DNA of 64,000 nt from Nicotiana tabacum (GCF_000715075.1 NC_134089.1:64462697-64526696); one strand, 5' to 3'. Shown: positions 45,963 through 59,171, counted from the stretch's first letter. Made by a program: numbers and translations. Notes: generated by a model not told the origin, from the letters alone.

Positions 45963-48900
45963 TGTCACACCTCCTTTTTCCGCGCCCGGAGAGGGCGCAG
46001 GGGAGTTTTTTCCAATTAAAGGACAATCGAAACGGGGATGGTTTATTAATTTCAGAGTCGCTACTTGGGAGATTTAGGGTGTCCCAAGTCACCAATTTTA
46101 ATCCCGAATCGAGGAAAATAATGACTCTATATTACAGTCTGCGTACCAGAAATCCGGATAAGGAATTCTGTTAACCCGGGAGAAGGTGTTAGGCATTCCC
46201 GAGTTCCGTGGTTCTAGCACGGTCGCTCAACTGTCATATTCGGCTTGATTATCTGATTTTATACAAGTGTGAACTTATGTGCAAAATTTAACTTTTAACC
46301 GCTTTTATCATTTTACTGTTTTTATCAGGAATTGCAACGTTGTGAAAATGTATCTCGAACCGCGTTACAATCAATGTACCCGTGGTCGTCGACACACTTT
46401 GACTCCGTTGAGATTTGGATTTGGGTCACATCAATGCGCACCCGAGTTTAAGGAAATTAAATTATTAAAGACGCGCCTAAAGCGACTAGCGTATTTATTT
46501 TGGGTAAGACCGTGGAATTTTACTAAACGGTCCATCCCGAAGTCCAAATAATTTTTAAAGCAAATATTTACTGAGGGCCCCGCAATTTGTATTTTTATTT
46601 GGCGAGGCTCATCTCGTTCTTTATTTTTTAATGAATTTGAAACGTCATGGACATGCATCTCGAACCACATCACAATCAATGTACCCGTGATTAGAAACAC
46701 ATTTCGACTCCGTTGAGAATTGGATTTGGGTCGCATAAATGCGCACCCGAGTTTAAGAAGGTAAGATTTATTAAGGCGCGTCCTAAAGAGTCTAACGTAT
46801 TGTTATTTTAGGAGGGTTGTGAGATTTGCTAAACAACCCGTCCTGGAACCTAAATGCTTCGATAATATACATTTAAACAAGGGCCCCGCATCTGCACGTT
46901 TTGTTTATTTTCATCGAGGCTCATCTCGTTCTTATTTTAAAAGGATATCCTATAGCAACTACGTTTCTTATCGCATTTGTCCTTATCAATTGAAAACAGT
47001 AGATAGTCCTAATTAATTACATGCTTGCAAGTTGTTTGTAACAACATTCAGAAATGCCTAAAATCAGAAACGAGGCTGTCCGAACAAATAATCACGGGCC
47101 CAAATCCAGCCCAAGCGTGATTGGCCAGACCTGGGCCACTGCTTGTTCGAAGCAGGCCGGCTTGGCCTGTTTTGGCCTGAATTCGACCTTTGTGAGGTTG
47201 AGGCCCTGAATTTGTGTTCCTGATCTTAAAACATGGCTTTAAGAGTTATATATAGCAATTTATTGGAAAGGAAAGAACTTATTTAGTGTACGAATTTCAT
47301 GCTTTGCATACATTACAGGCTTATACTACACCTTTGAACTAAATATGAGATACAAACTACTGCCTTGGGCATACTCTCATCACCAACCTATATGCACATT
47401 CTAGCATTCAACTACCATACATTGACATTTATAGGCATGAAGACTACCTCTAGTACCCAGAACAAAAATGTAAAACTATTACACATTGCATGAATATTTA
47501 ATGTAACAATCTATATCTATAAAAAAAAACATTCTTCAGGTCTTTCCTTTACATTCATGCTCAAATTTCCAGCTACATCTGACAGTGTCTTAGGTGTGTA
47601 CCTGGTATAGAGGAACAGAAGAAGAAGGAAAGGGATAAGCTGAGTAGCACACAGCAAACAACAGCAATCAGCAGATTCACAGCCACAACACAGCAACAAA
47701 CAACCAGCCAATAATGATGAAGCTCAGCAAAGAGTCGGACAACAAATGGACAATCCCAGTGGTGTCCACAGTCCACAGACAAACAACAATGTTTCCCAGA
47801 ACCAACGAGAACCAGCAAATAGTCGAGTACCAAACCAATGAACCCAGGAAAGAATGATGAAGCAACAACAGAGTATTCAATACAGCAACACTACCAATTC
47901 AACAACCAGAAATAGCTCAGTCAATGCAAACAACAGAACTTGGCCAAGACAGCTTGACCAAAATGCACTCTTATACAACTTTCAGACAGTGGTTGGTTGC
48001 AATGTTTACTGGAAGCTACCTTATGTTTTTCAGTTTTTTTTGACTCACTAGACCTCTCTTCAGATTAAAACTCCAGTCCTAAGACTAAAAATTTTTCCAC
48101 TTTGTTTTCTCTTTTTCTGAAGACCAAAAGTCCAGCCTATTTTAAGTTCTCAAATGGCCTATTTATAAGCCAAATGAACCAGTGCAGCTGAGCTGCCCTC
48201 CTGCTGCAACTTGCAGCCTGCCCATACTCTTTAAAGCCCATGCCTAAGCATCTTTTGGTGCCAGCCCCTTTATTCCCCACGCCTGGTTTTTGTTTAATCA
48301 AGAGTTATGGGCATCATTTTATTATTCATTTTAAGCCCCATACTCTTGTGTCTTGTTCCCCATTGGTATTAGTTTAATCCTAAATTAGTACCCTACTTGT
48401 CAGCTCATTTAAACTAATCTTTCTGTCCTTTTTAACACCCCAGAATACCCTTGTTAACCCTTGATTATTACTGCCCTGCCTATTGCAGCATCAGGGCATT
48501 TTTGAACTGATGAAAGTTCAAATTCAAGACTGCCTGGACTGAACCTTTTCAGTCAGTTTCACAATGCAAACAAACCATTTCAAACAATGCTGGGGCATTC
48601 AGTCAGTGGCAAGGTTCAATTAGTCATGCGACATTATTAGCTCATTCGATTCATTAGTTATAGAAAACTGATCAACGACATTTATCGAGTCGACTATACT
48701 AATTATAACAGGTAATAATCAGTCGTTCAAATAAACAACACATACAGGGACCTAAAGGGCTTCGGACAACTTGGTCAGTCACTAGGAACCTATATAAGTT
48801 TATTCATGCGACGACTATACTAATCGGACATGCTTATCATAGGATACATTTAAATCATACACAGAAACCAATCGACCAAATAAAAGGTCTTTACAGAGAT

Positions 48901-50288
48901 GAAAGAAATTAATAAACTATCAGAAAATAACAAACAATTAACACAAAGCATGCTAATGACTTAATCAGCAGTTGATATAAACGAAAAAGGGAAAGAAAAA
49001 CTTACCGACAAAGTTTGAAATCAAAACGGACCCAAATCAGACTCAACTTTGACCACTTGAGGCCGAACAAATTTTAACCAGGGTGTTCTCACATGAGAAC
49101 ACCTTGGTTAAGATCCATTGAACCTCAAACCCCTCTCAAGACTGGCCGAATTCCCCAGGTGCATGTGTTCTAAGGTCTGGATTTTCAGATCTGGATTTTT
49201 AGGAGTTGTGGGTAGATTCGGACCAAACCAAGCTTGGTTTGGTCACGAGGAAGGTCAGGGGGTGTCTGGTATGAAGATGGGGTGGTTTGGCATAGGTCCG
49301 GGTTCGACTCAAATCTTCAAACGAAGATTCGAGACGAAGGAAAGTGATTCGAGGCTAGGGAGTAACAGATCCATGTTCAGGAGAGTGAAGGGGTCTTAGG
49401 GTGTTCAGGAGGTGGCCACCGACGTTCATGCCGCCGGGTTTTGGTGGAAGGGAAACTAGGGCGGCTTGCTAGGGTTTGGGGGTTTCAGGTTGGGGAAGGA
49501 GACGAGTGAGGGGTGGGGTTCGGATAGGGGGTGCGGGGTAAAGGGCTGAGTTTATATATGGGGAGGTTGATCGGATCTGAGCCGTTAGATCAGATGCTCT
49601 CAACGGCTTGGATCTGAGGGTGAGAAATGAGACAGGGTCGTTTGGTAGTTAAACGGGGTCGTTTGGTTTAAGTGAGGGGTTGGACCGGATTGGTTATTGG
49701 GTCGGGTTTGAACACGGGTTGCTGAAAAGGGGTTCTGAGCCGTTGGATTGGCCTGGACGGATGGCTCAGATTGATTTGCCTGAAACGGCGTCGTTTCAGG
49801 AGATGCCTGGGCAGCCGGATTTGGACTGGGCCTGAGTGCTGGTTGGGCCTGTTATTTTTGTTTAATTTCTTTTGGCCCAAACCGATTTCCTTCACTTTTG
49901 TTTTCTAATTTCATTTTTTCTTTTAAAACAAAAATAAAAATAACAAATAATAAAATGACGAAATTAAAACTAAGCAACAATGCAACATTTTAACACAATT
50001 ATCACAAAAATATTTAAGTAAGTTAGCTAAAAGCCTAGAACGAATGATGCACACATATATATATTTTTTTTGAATTTTCTTTTACTGACCGAATTGTGGT
50101 TTAATCATCCTAACATACATATTCTGTATTTTGTTTGTTAATGATTAAATGCAAAAAATGGACAGATCCACAAATGACTAACAACACATGTCACGGAAAG
50201 ATCGAAAAATTGTACAGCGAAGCCATTTGCCACTATTTTTATTTTCTTTTGGAGCGATTGTCCGTGAAGCAAAAATCACGTGCTTACA
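45963..50288 (-). repeat. 5' LTR of inner
   Basis: Near-identical to 27499-31827. On the + strand it begins TGTCACACCTCC beside the primer-binding site and ends CACGTGCTTACA at the target duplication ATATC. A TATA box lies at 49552-49558. Confidence 0.94.
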
Positions 50289-50293
50289 ATATC

Positions 50294-52546
50294 AACCCCC
50301 CACTACCTCATGTCTTGTCCCCCACCAAGTACTATTTTAATATTGTTAATGCCTAGTGGACAGAGCACTCAGATTAAATAATTGTTCAAGTTTACAATTC
50401 CAAAAATACCCCTCTGACCTTACTAAAATTACCATTTTACCCCTGAAAGTACTGCAATTTACCAATCTACCCCCATCAGCTATAACCAATTCACCTAATC
50501 AATTCCAACCAAAATATAGCAAATATAACCAATTCCTAAATAAATTCAATCAACAAATCCCATGAACACAGATTGAATCATACAACATCAGATTAATGGG
50601 AATAAGTTAACCATATTGGGAACCAATCTTGGTTAACTTAGACAAAAAATGAATGAGCAAGGAGACAACAACAACAAAAGTGAACTGAAACAACATGAAT
50701 CACAATTAACCGAATCGAAATACAAAACTGAAATCATATGATGAACAACAAAGAGCAGGAAACCAAACAATACACAAAATGAAATTATCCGAACCAACTC
50801 AATATTATCAAAGATACTATACATTCTACAACTAATAATCACGAATGACAAACCAATCAAACTCAAATTCGACTAAACAGAATTCAAAGAATTCTTTACA
50901 ACCAAGATTCAACTAAGAACGATTCAAACTCCTTAACCCATAATATTTAAACAAATTTTAGCGGCTCTTATCTTACTCACATATAGATCATAAAAATGAG
51001 AAAGGGAGATGATACGGACCTTAAAACCTTTAACAATTCGGACCTCGACTGTGTATGAACTGTTTCGACGACCCCGACCAAAGCTCGAACAAACGAGATG
51101 GTGGGGTCTCGTTTTGGACTGAAGGCGACGAAAAAAGGTGAAGCAGTAGCGATGGGAATTGGTTTTGAATCAGATGCTCGACGAGGCAGCAGCAACGCAG
51201 CAGAAGCAGATGCTAGACGAAGCTGAAGGCAGCAACAACGCAGCAGGTGCAGCTTGGTTTTGAAGCAGATGCTCGACGAGGCAGTCATGGGAGGTGAGAC
51301 GTTTGGGTCTGCTGGAGTTCGACGAGCTGTTCGTCGTCGATGGCTGGATGTAGCAGGAGCAGCAGTGGCGATGGAGCAGTGGCAGCGGGGTTGGGTGGTG
51401 CTACATGGTACAAGGGTGAGTGACGGTGAGGGTGACAAATAGATTCCTCCTGCTTTTGTTCCGAGGCTGCTAGGTTTTGGTTTTAAGTTGTCTAGGTTTG
51501 TTTTGAGAAGAAGATGAGGAGCTGGTGGGTCAACTGGTTAATGTCGCGAAAGTTTAGGGGTGTTCTTTTAGGTTGAGATGAAAGAGCAGCAATGGCTGTT
51601 TGGCTTAGGAGATGAACGATGGTGGTTTGTGTGTTCGAGCTGGAGGTCGTGAGGATGATGAAGAAGATGAAGAAGAGGGGTCGTTCATGGCTGGTGGTTT
51701 GAAGACGAAGCAGAAGGCGAGGTGCTAGGGTGCTGTTCGTCGAAGGAGGCAACCATGGGAGCTCGAGCTCGAGCTCGACGACGAAGAAGAAAGCAGCCTG
51801 CTTGGCTTTTGGTTTGGATCTGTGTGTGTGTGTGTGTGCTTGTGTCGAAGAAGTCGATGCAAGGGCAGCCATGGATGGGGCGTGAGGAAGCTTGGAGAAG
51901 ATGGAGAAAAAGAGAGAGGGGGGCGGATGAGTTTTGGTTTAGGTTTAGGAAAAGAAATGAAGATTAGGAGGGGTTAGGTCATTTGGGGTTATGGGGCGGA
52001 CCGGGTCGACCCGAGTTGAAATGGATCGGGTCATGGGGAAGGTTGGGTATCTTTGGGCCTGTGGTTTGAAATTGAAGAAGAGGCCCAATTCCGATTTTCT
52101 TTATATTTTTTGCTCTATTTTCTTTTACTTTCTAATTAATAAAACTAAAATTCTAAATTAAGTTACAAACTAAATTAACTTATATAAAAAAAATACTAAT
52201 TAATTCCCAGCGACAATTATCATACATAATTAAACAACAATTAACCCCAAATTGCACAATTTGACATTGAATGCTAAAAGTGTAAACGATGCATATTTTT
52301 GCAATTTTCATTTTTGTAAAACAAACTTAATTACTTCTAATTGTAAACTTAAATCCTAAATGCAAATGTGATGTATTTTTGTATTTTTTTTTATTAATTT
52401 AACAAATAAACATACACAGACAAATGCAAACAATACAAGAAAAATGACACAAAATTCACAACAATTGCAAACAAAAAAAAATTGTTTTATTTTTTGGAAT
52501 TTTTTTGGGAGTAATTGTCCTATAGGGCAAAAATCACGTGCTTACA
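50294..52546 (-). repeat. Outer 3' LTR, second part (right of the inner insertion)
   Basis: Continues the outer LTR from AACCCCCCACTACC and ends CACGTGCTTACA before the polypurine tract complement. With the first part it makes an LTR of about 4.28 kb. It contains a (GT)n run (51822-51839) and GAGCTC repeats near 51752. Antisense frames in it lack domains. Confidence 0.88.
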
Positions 52547-52560
52547 GCTGCCCCTCTTTG
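52547..52560 (-). other. Polypurine tract of outer
   Basis: The minus strand reads CAAAGAGGGGCAGC directly before the LTR. Confidence 0.85.
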
Positions 52561-53274
52561 TCCGAAAACACGAAGAGTTTTCGTGCAAAGATAAAGTGAG
52601 CGGATACGAGCGATTTTTGCCCGTTGGAATACTCCGTGTGAAGCATTTTTTGAAAAGATTTAACTGAACCTTTGCTTCAAAGGTTTCCTACATATCCCTG
52701 GCTGGAATCAGGTTAATGTAGTTCAGGAAGTTTTGGTAGCTGGGACTACCATGGGACTGCAATGTTACTGTTGTTGCATGCTGTTATTACTGCTTACCGA
52801 TCTCCTTATTACACCGTGCTTAAAAGAAAAATCAAGAAGCTAAGCTAGACTACAGATTACAAGATCCCATCTATCTTCCATTTGTTCTTGATGCCTTGCT
52901 TTCTTGTCGGCTTGCGTCTATTCCGGTGCTTCTTTCTTCCGAGAACTGACGGGGATGACACCGACCTTTTGCTTCTCTGAATACCAATTCTCACTGTCTG
53001 GTTCGGTCCGCTGGGGATATGGATTCCTTCATTAAGCTTTTCGGTGGTTCCTCTGGGGATACAACTTTCTTCATCAGATTTGTTATGCTGGGCATAATTC
53101 AATGTTCACAGGCCGCTTCTTTCAAGATGCGTCTTTTCTTCCTTTTGACTCATGCGCTTGAATTTGCGCTGGGATCTCTTGTTGCAACCTTCTGCTTTCC
53201 GGTGCTGGGGATTTTTGTTGTTTCCCGCTGGGGATTCCTATTGGATTCTTCTTCTTTACTGACTTGCAATGTAT
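52561..53274 (-). other. Outer tail between polypurine tract and tandem arrays
   Basis: Non-coding, clearly homologous to 31842-32560 of inner (both contain TGAAGCATTTTT, TTTGCTTCA and GGTTTCCTACATATCC). One structured motif copy is at 52687-52724. GCTGGGGAT strings are at about 53010, 53205 and 53229. Confidence 0.6.
52687..52724 (-). other. Structured motif copy, outer, near the polypurine tract
   Basis: Minus strand: outer stem CTACA/TGTAG with CTGATT and ATA conserved. The inner stem is weak here, with only two pairs, so this is the least convincing copy. Confidence 0.45.
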
Positions 53275-54415
53275 TCCTCTATTATATGGGCGGGCTCCCA
53301 ACTTCAACCAACAACTTCGAAAATAAATTCGCCATTCCTCTCTTCAGGCGGGCTCCTGACCTCAACCACAACTTTGAAAATAAATCTCCATTCCTCTCTT
53401 CAGGCGGACTCCTGACCTCAACCACAACTTTGAAAATAAATTGCCATTCCTCTCTTCAGGCGGGCTCCTGACCTCAACCACAACTTTGAAAATAAATCGT
53501 CATTCCTCTCTTCAGGCGGGCTCCTGACTTCAACCACAACTTTGAAAATAAATTCACCATTCCTCTCTTCAGGCGGGCTCCTGACCTCAACCACAACTTT
53601 GAAAATAAATCGCCATTCCTCTCTTCAGGCGGGCTCCTGACCTCGACCACAACTTTGAAAATAAATTCGCCATTCCTCTCTTCAGGCGGGCTCCTAACCT
53701 CAACCACAACTTTGAAAATAAATTGCCATTCCTCTCTTCAGGCGGGCTCCTGACCTCAACAACAACTTTGAAAATAAATCGCCATTCCTTTCTTTAGGCG
53801 GGCGAGATTTCAACAACTTCGAAAAATAAATCGCCATTCCTCTCTTCAGGCGGGCTCCTGACCTCAACCACAACTTTGAAAATAAATCGCCATTCCTCTC
53901 TTCAGGCGGGCTCCTGACCTCAAAAACAACTTTGAAAATAAATTGCCATTCCTCTCTTCAGGCGGGCTCCTGACCTCAACCACATTTTTTAAAAAAATAA
54001 ATCGCCATTCCTTTCTTCAGGCGGGCGAGATTTCAACAACTTCAAAAATGAATCGCCATTCTGTTCTTCAGGGGGGCTCCTGACCTCGACAACATTTTTT
54101 TAAAAAAATAAATCGCCATTCCTTTCTTCAGGCGGGCTCCTGACCTCAAAACAACTTTTAAAAATAAATCACCATTCTGTTCTTCAGGTGGGGCTCCTGA
54201 CCTCAACAATAACTTTTAAAAATAAATCGTCATTCTGTTCTTCAGGGGGGCTCCTGACCTCAACAACAACTTTTACAAATATAAATCGCCATTCTGTTCT
54301 TCAGGGGGGCCCCTGACCTCCACAACAACTTTTTAAAAAATAAATCGCCATTCTGTTCTTGAGGGGGGGCTCCTGACCTCAACCACATTTTTAAAAAAAA
54401 AATAAAATAAAACCA
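53275..54415. repeat. ~56-bp tandem array, 20 copies, outer 3' tail
   Basis: Units read CCATTCCTCTCTTCAGGCGG then GCTCCTGACCTCAACCAC and AACTTTGAAAATAAATCG. Some units are shortened to 51-52 bp (GGCGAGATTTC variants), and CTGTTCTTCAGGGGGG variants take over toward the right end. The reverse complement core TCAGGAGCCCGCCTGAAGAG resembles the E1 unit. Confidence 0.95.
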
Positions 54416-54484
54416 TTGGCAATGATTTATGAAACATATATTTTGGCAATGTTTATACAAGCCGGACCACTCGGGTCGAATAGA

Positions 54485-54935
54485 TTCAATATCCTTTTCG
54501 AGGGCGGATGAACCCAAAATATCCTATTCGAGGGCGGATGAACCCAAAATATCTTATTCGAGGGTGGATGAACCCAAAATATCCTATTCGAGGGCGGATG
54601 AACCCAAAATATCCTATTCGAGGGCGGATGAACCCAAAAATATCCTATTCGAAGGCGGATGGACCCAAAATATCCTATTCGAGGGCGGATGAACCCAAAA
54701 ATATCCTATTCGAGGGCGGATGAACCCAAAATATCCTATTCGAGGGTGGATGAGCCCAAAATATCCTATTCGAGGGCGGATGAACCCAAAAATATCCTAT
54801 TCTAAGGCGGATGAACCCAAAATATCCTATTCGAGGGCGGATGAACCCAAAAATATCCTATTCGAGGGCGAATGAACCCAAAATATCCTATTCGAGGGCG
54901 GATGAACCCAAAATATCCTTTTCGAGGGCGGATAG
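54485..54935. repeat. 30-bp tandem array, 15 copies, outer 3' tail
   Basis: Units of CCTATTCGAGGGCGGATGAA plus CCCAAAATAT repeat every 30-31 bp. Because 30 is a multiple of three, open frames persist on the plus strand. They are repeat artefacts. Confidence 0.95.
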
Positions 54936-57900
54936 ACCCATCTTCAAAACTTGAAATTGTCTTACCTCCGACTGTTTTTCTTAAAATCGTGCTGTCTTGC
55001 TATCCCTTAAAACTTGAATTGATTTCCTCGTTCCTCCGAGAAAATTTTCGACAATGGCAGAAAATTTTCTGCCCCAGTGTTGGTGCTTTTCCTTGTGGCA
55101 TGTTTTTCTCCATTAATAAGATTTCCTTTTCCTGCTTCAAATCAAAGGAAATTTGTTAGCTTTAAAACATGGTGAGTGGTCGTGCCACTCCTGCTGGGGA
55201 TGATTTTTCCCTTTCTCCCTTCCCCGCTCTGTGTTTCATTACGCTATCAAAACTTGCTGGGGATTATTTTGCTGGGGATGAATTTTCCTTTTCTTCCTTC
55301 CCCACTCTATGTTGTCCGACCCTCTTGGAACTTGGTCGAAAATCTATCGAGGATGCTTCTACATCTCGATGATCTGCTGGGGATAACACTGCAAACCGCT
55401 GAGTAACACTGCTGGGGAGAACACTGCTGAGGATAACTCTGCTGGGTAAAATATGTTATCTTACTCCTTCCTAAACTACTTCCTTTTTAAGTAGGATGTT
55501 TCATTCCTCTGCAAACTGTTTCCTTTTGCAAAACTGGTTTTTCTCTTCTTCTTTTTTCTTTTTTTTATTGTTGTTTTTTCTTTGTTTTGTTATCCTCTTC
55601 CTTCGAAGACTACCTCCCTTAAAACTCGTTTTGCCTTTCCTCGAAAACTGCTGGGGATACCGCTTTTCACCAAACTTCTGTTATACTTCCCGAAATTTTT
55701 CGAAATGAACGAAAATTTTCTGTCCCAGTTTGACAATCTTTCTTGTGGCGCATCTTTCTGTCATCGGTAGCATTCTCTGTCCCTGCTTCAAATCAAAGAA
55801 AATTTGGTCAGTTTAAAACGTGGTGGTTGGTTGTGATACTCCTGCTGGGGATGCCATCAACCATTCTCCATCTATGCGTTGTCTGTCCATCTTGAAGCTT
55901 GGGCTGATACCTTCCGACCTTCTTGACGATTCCTTATTCCCAAACCTCTTGACCATTTTCCCAGTCTCCTTATCTGACCTCACTTGCGGATCTTGCATGT
56001 TCATTGATTAGCCACTTTCTTTGTTTATTCGTGTCACTGAAAGCAACCTTTTCTGTTGGGGATATCCCTCTTCTTTTGTGGCATAGCTCGGAAACTGGCA
56101 TTTCCACGACCTTTTAGTCTCATATGAATTTCCCAAATCATGCCCATTGCTCTTTGCATTGTTCTTTCTTGATTTGTCCACGACCTTGGCCTTGAGGTCT
56201 ATAACCTTTGATTTTGGCGGGGATATCCCTCTTGACACTCGTCCATCCTTTTATCAATCTCCTTTTGCTGGAGATATCTTTCTTGACACTGGCCTCGCAC
56301 TTGTTCCTTCCTGACTTAGACCATTTGGATGTTCTAATCGGATCTGGTCTTGCATAATCGGAAAGTTGATGGCAAATTTTGAAATTATTTCTCGCTTGTT
56401 CTGACCAAACAGACTCTACTGGGGAATTTTTCTATGAAAGGAGAAAGATAAACAAAAAGGGAACCGAATAAAAGACAAAGGAAAAAGATGACTCTTTAAC
56501 AAGAGAAACTATAAATAAAAACCTATCAAACGCAGATACCGACTCTAATGGTCATGACATATACATGTGGCCTATCCTCTGTCGTCAATCGTCTTTCAAG
56601 ATCTTCATTTGGTGATTCCCCATCTGATTCTTAATCTTATTCGACTTGTAGTGCCCGAAGGGTTTTCACTATCAAGCCTCTCTCATTTTGGTTTTTCTCT
56701 CAACTTTCATCGCCTTATGGTGTCCGTGAAGATTTTCACCGAGAAGACTCTCTCATTTGTATCACTTTCCAGCTGGGGATTTGGAGTGTTGCCGATATGA
56801 CTCTCTCTGCTGGGGATTCTTTTCGGCTATCAATTCATTTCCAGTCCAAGATCCTCTTCTCTGTTGGGAATCGGGATGCTATCCCCGACTTCCGTTTGTA
56901 TGACTTGGCATCTTTCGAAGACTGGTCAAAAGGTCTTTCTTTGGACCGTAACGTGGGGTTTTGGATAGGGCTAGAAAGAAAGGGTATTAGCGGCTCAAAA
57001 CGAATCAATTTAGGTTCAAAATTTACAACCTTCGGAACCAGATCAAACGCAACTTCTGCCCCAGTTTCTTGCTTGGGGATTTTTATTTTTTTGTTATACT
57101 ATGTTACACTATGCACACTATGCACATTATGACTGAGACGTGAAGTGCCTACGTATCCTCTTTGAGGAATCAGGTCAAACGTAGTTCCCAATTCCTCTGT
57201 TTTCTTCTGACTTTCTTTTGTTTTTGTTATTATTTTTCTTTTTTTTTCTTCTTTTGTTGTTTTTTTCTTCTTTTGTTGTTTTTGTTGCTTTCTTTTCCCC
57301 CTTTTTTTTCCACGTTTGTGTTTCTAACCTTCGCTACTGATTCCGCACGAGGGGTATGAAAGAAAATAAATAAGGCGCAAAAGGGGTAACGAAGGATAAA
57401 GTGTTTAGGTAGCAGAACAAAATGCCTTCGTCATTCCAGTCTTCAAAACATGCCAAGTGCAAACAACACAATTAAACAAAGATTTGTAGCCTCTTCTCAT
57501 GGTGCTGGACTTGACAATTATATTCACACATTTGCTTTTTCATTTTTCACCTCTAAAGCACCGTTGGGAAACACTCTCACTTGCTTTTATGGTTTTTCTT
57601 TATGTTTGGCTTGCCCCAGTTCCACATGACTCGAGCTCCGAATAATCTCAAACCGTCCATATTTCCTTTAAATGTTCCGATCACCTCTCAATGGTTTTAT
57701 GATTAACTTTTAAGATTAGGACCAAACTGCCTGCGCATGTCATGTCACCAGAATCGGCGCTGAACAAAAGTGATAAAAGAACTAAACAAAAAGATGACTG
57801 GAAATAGTAAAAGACCGGATTTTGCATTAGACTAGCGGTGAAATGGTTTGAATAACAAAACAAAGAAAAACAAACCAGAATAAAATCCCGAAACAACCTG

Positions 57901-58083
57901 GACAAAACTAAACAAACCGCTATGACAAAATGGAAAGATAAGAAAGTTTGACACAAGACAATATCCGAATTACAACCCTAATAATAATCCGGAGAACAGA
58001 AATGACAACAAAATAAGCCACCAAAAGCTTCTCTCTTGCTAACCAAGGAATGAAGCGTCCTCCCAATTATCAAACCTGGCATC
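54936..58083 (-). other. Non-coding outer region where pol should be
   Basis: 55000-57500 is similar to 33350-35000 of inner (AGAAAATTTTCGACAAT, CTGGGGATTCTTTT, and the motif at 57147). Near 57540-57575 a short match to the last codons of integrase remains (CTAAAGCACCGTTGG against CACAAAGCACCGTTGG at 35147). Near 57735-57770 a match to the start of pol and its splice acceptor remains. Everything between, about 3.3 kb of RT-RNase H-integrase, is missing. Many GCTGGGGAT strings lie at 55189-56810. Confidence 0.65.
57147..57187 (-). other. Structured motif copy, outer 3' tail
   Basis: Minus strand: outer stem CTACG/CGTAG, inner stem CCTC/GAGG, loop AAA. Same core as the inner copy at 34718. Confidence 0.6.
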
Positions 58084-58884
58084 TTAGCCGCTGAGCTTCA
58101 CATCAATATTGCCAAGACCATTACCAACTTCAATATCATCAACCTCAGTCAACAAGTTCTCAATAGGATTCGAGTGCTCCATGTCACTGTCATTGATCAC
58201 AATCCGCCCTTTTTGGATCATTCTTTCTACTTCCCTTTTCAAATTACGACAGCTCTCAATGCTGTGCCCTCTGACATTGGAGTGGTATGCGCATCGTGCA
58301 ACAGGATCAAAGCTTCTTGCACGTGGATATGGAGTATATGCGGGGAGCGGCTCAATCAAGCCAGCATGCCTTAGCCTTTCAAACAGACTTGCATAAGATA
58401 CTCTGATAGGGGTGAGAGCCTTTTCTCGTTTCAGCAACCTCTCGTTCCTAAATGCTTGATTGGGCCGAAAACCTGATCCAGACGGCTTTCGGTAGGCTTG
58501 TGAGGGTGGATAGGCATTTTGTGGAGCTGGGTATTTGGAAAGCGAAGCATGTCTTTGGGAGTCTCGTGGAGAGAAGTAGCGTTGGGGAGGGGAGTAGCGT
58601 TGACGAGTGATGGAGCTACTCGGGTGGCTGGGAAAGCTATCATAAGTGGGTTGGGATAGAGAGTATGGGGGATCATCCATTATGGTGTTGGGCGCTTGGG
58701 TAAGGACAGAGTTCAAGAAGCTAGGCGGTGGCGGGGGTGGTGCTCTCCCAGTCATCCACGCCCGATGCATGTCTGCCACATGCTGTCTCAGCATTTTCAC
58801 TTCTTCTACCAACTCGTTGTTCCGTTCGACCAGTTGTTGCCGGTCATCGGTACCGACCCACTCGGTTCTGAGGTTCTGTGTCAT
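58084..58884 (-). pseudogene. Outer gag with capsid core deleted (266 codons)
   Basis: Starts at ATG 58884. Residues 1-45 form a short coiled coil (RQQLVERNNELVEEVKMLRQ), then a Pro-rich linker. It then jumps to the Gag C-terminal part: YPAPQNAYPPSQAYRKPSG matches the tail of the inner Gag, YASLFERLRHAGLIEPL follows, and then a zinc-knuckle-like CAYHSNVRGHSIESC. The capsid domain of about 160 residues found in inner is absent, yet the frame is open. It ends at a TAA just upstream of the vestigial pol start. It could be translated, but cannot build a capsid by itself. Whether the open frame is maintained by use is unknown. Confidence 0.75.
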
Positions 58885-59171
58885 TGTCCTTTTTTGCTTT
58901 GCAGGGAGGAGTTACCACAACCAACCACTTTTCTATATATGAACATAGCAAAGTGAAGCCATCACGTTAGTGTTAGGGCATTTGACAGATAATCATATAT
59001 CAAAGATGCAATGCACCTAAGTAGTTAAACCGTTCTATCATGCATTCACTTCGGTTACGTGCATCGTTCCGCCTTCTTGTAATTGTGCCCTTTTGAAAAT
59101 CTCCCGCACTTCCCTTTTTTTTTTATTATTCCCTTTTTTTTCTTCAGTGGTGGTCGAATCTTATGGAGATT

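Larger units (their letters stand above)
27499..50288 (-). mobile_element. Inner: complete 22.8-kb Ogre-type (Tat clade) retrotransposon
   Basis: LTRs of 4.33 kb flank a minus-strand coding region with ORF1, gag-protease, an intron and a pol carrying two RNase H domains. An ORF upstream of gag, an intron before RT, very long LTRs and a tandem-repeat 3' tail are together the published hallmarks of Ogre elements. The direct repeat ATATC (27494-27498 and 50289-50293) flanks it. The right LTR of the outer element shows the uninterrupted site ATTATATCAACCCCCACTAC at about 63271. By eye the two LTRs differ by about 25 substitutions and 5 small indels (around 0.6%), so the insertion is recent. Three in-frame stops break the upstream reading frames. 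Confidence 0.95.

Noticed and set aside
50977..51872. Ser/Thr/Pro/Ala-rich minus-strand frames of 126-153 codons
   Set aside because: They lie inside the outer LTR, in a GC-richer stretch with few stops, and show no domain.
54429..54723. Plus-strand open frames of 71-87 codons rich in a repeated Asn-Pro-Lys unit
   Set aside because: A 30-bp repeat keeps frame by arithmetic. They are antisense to the element and lack any other support.
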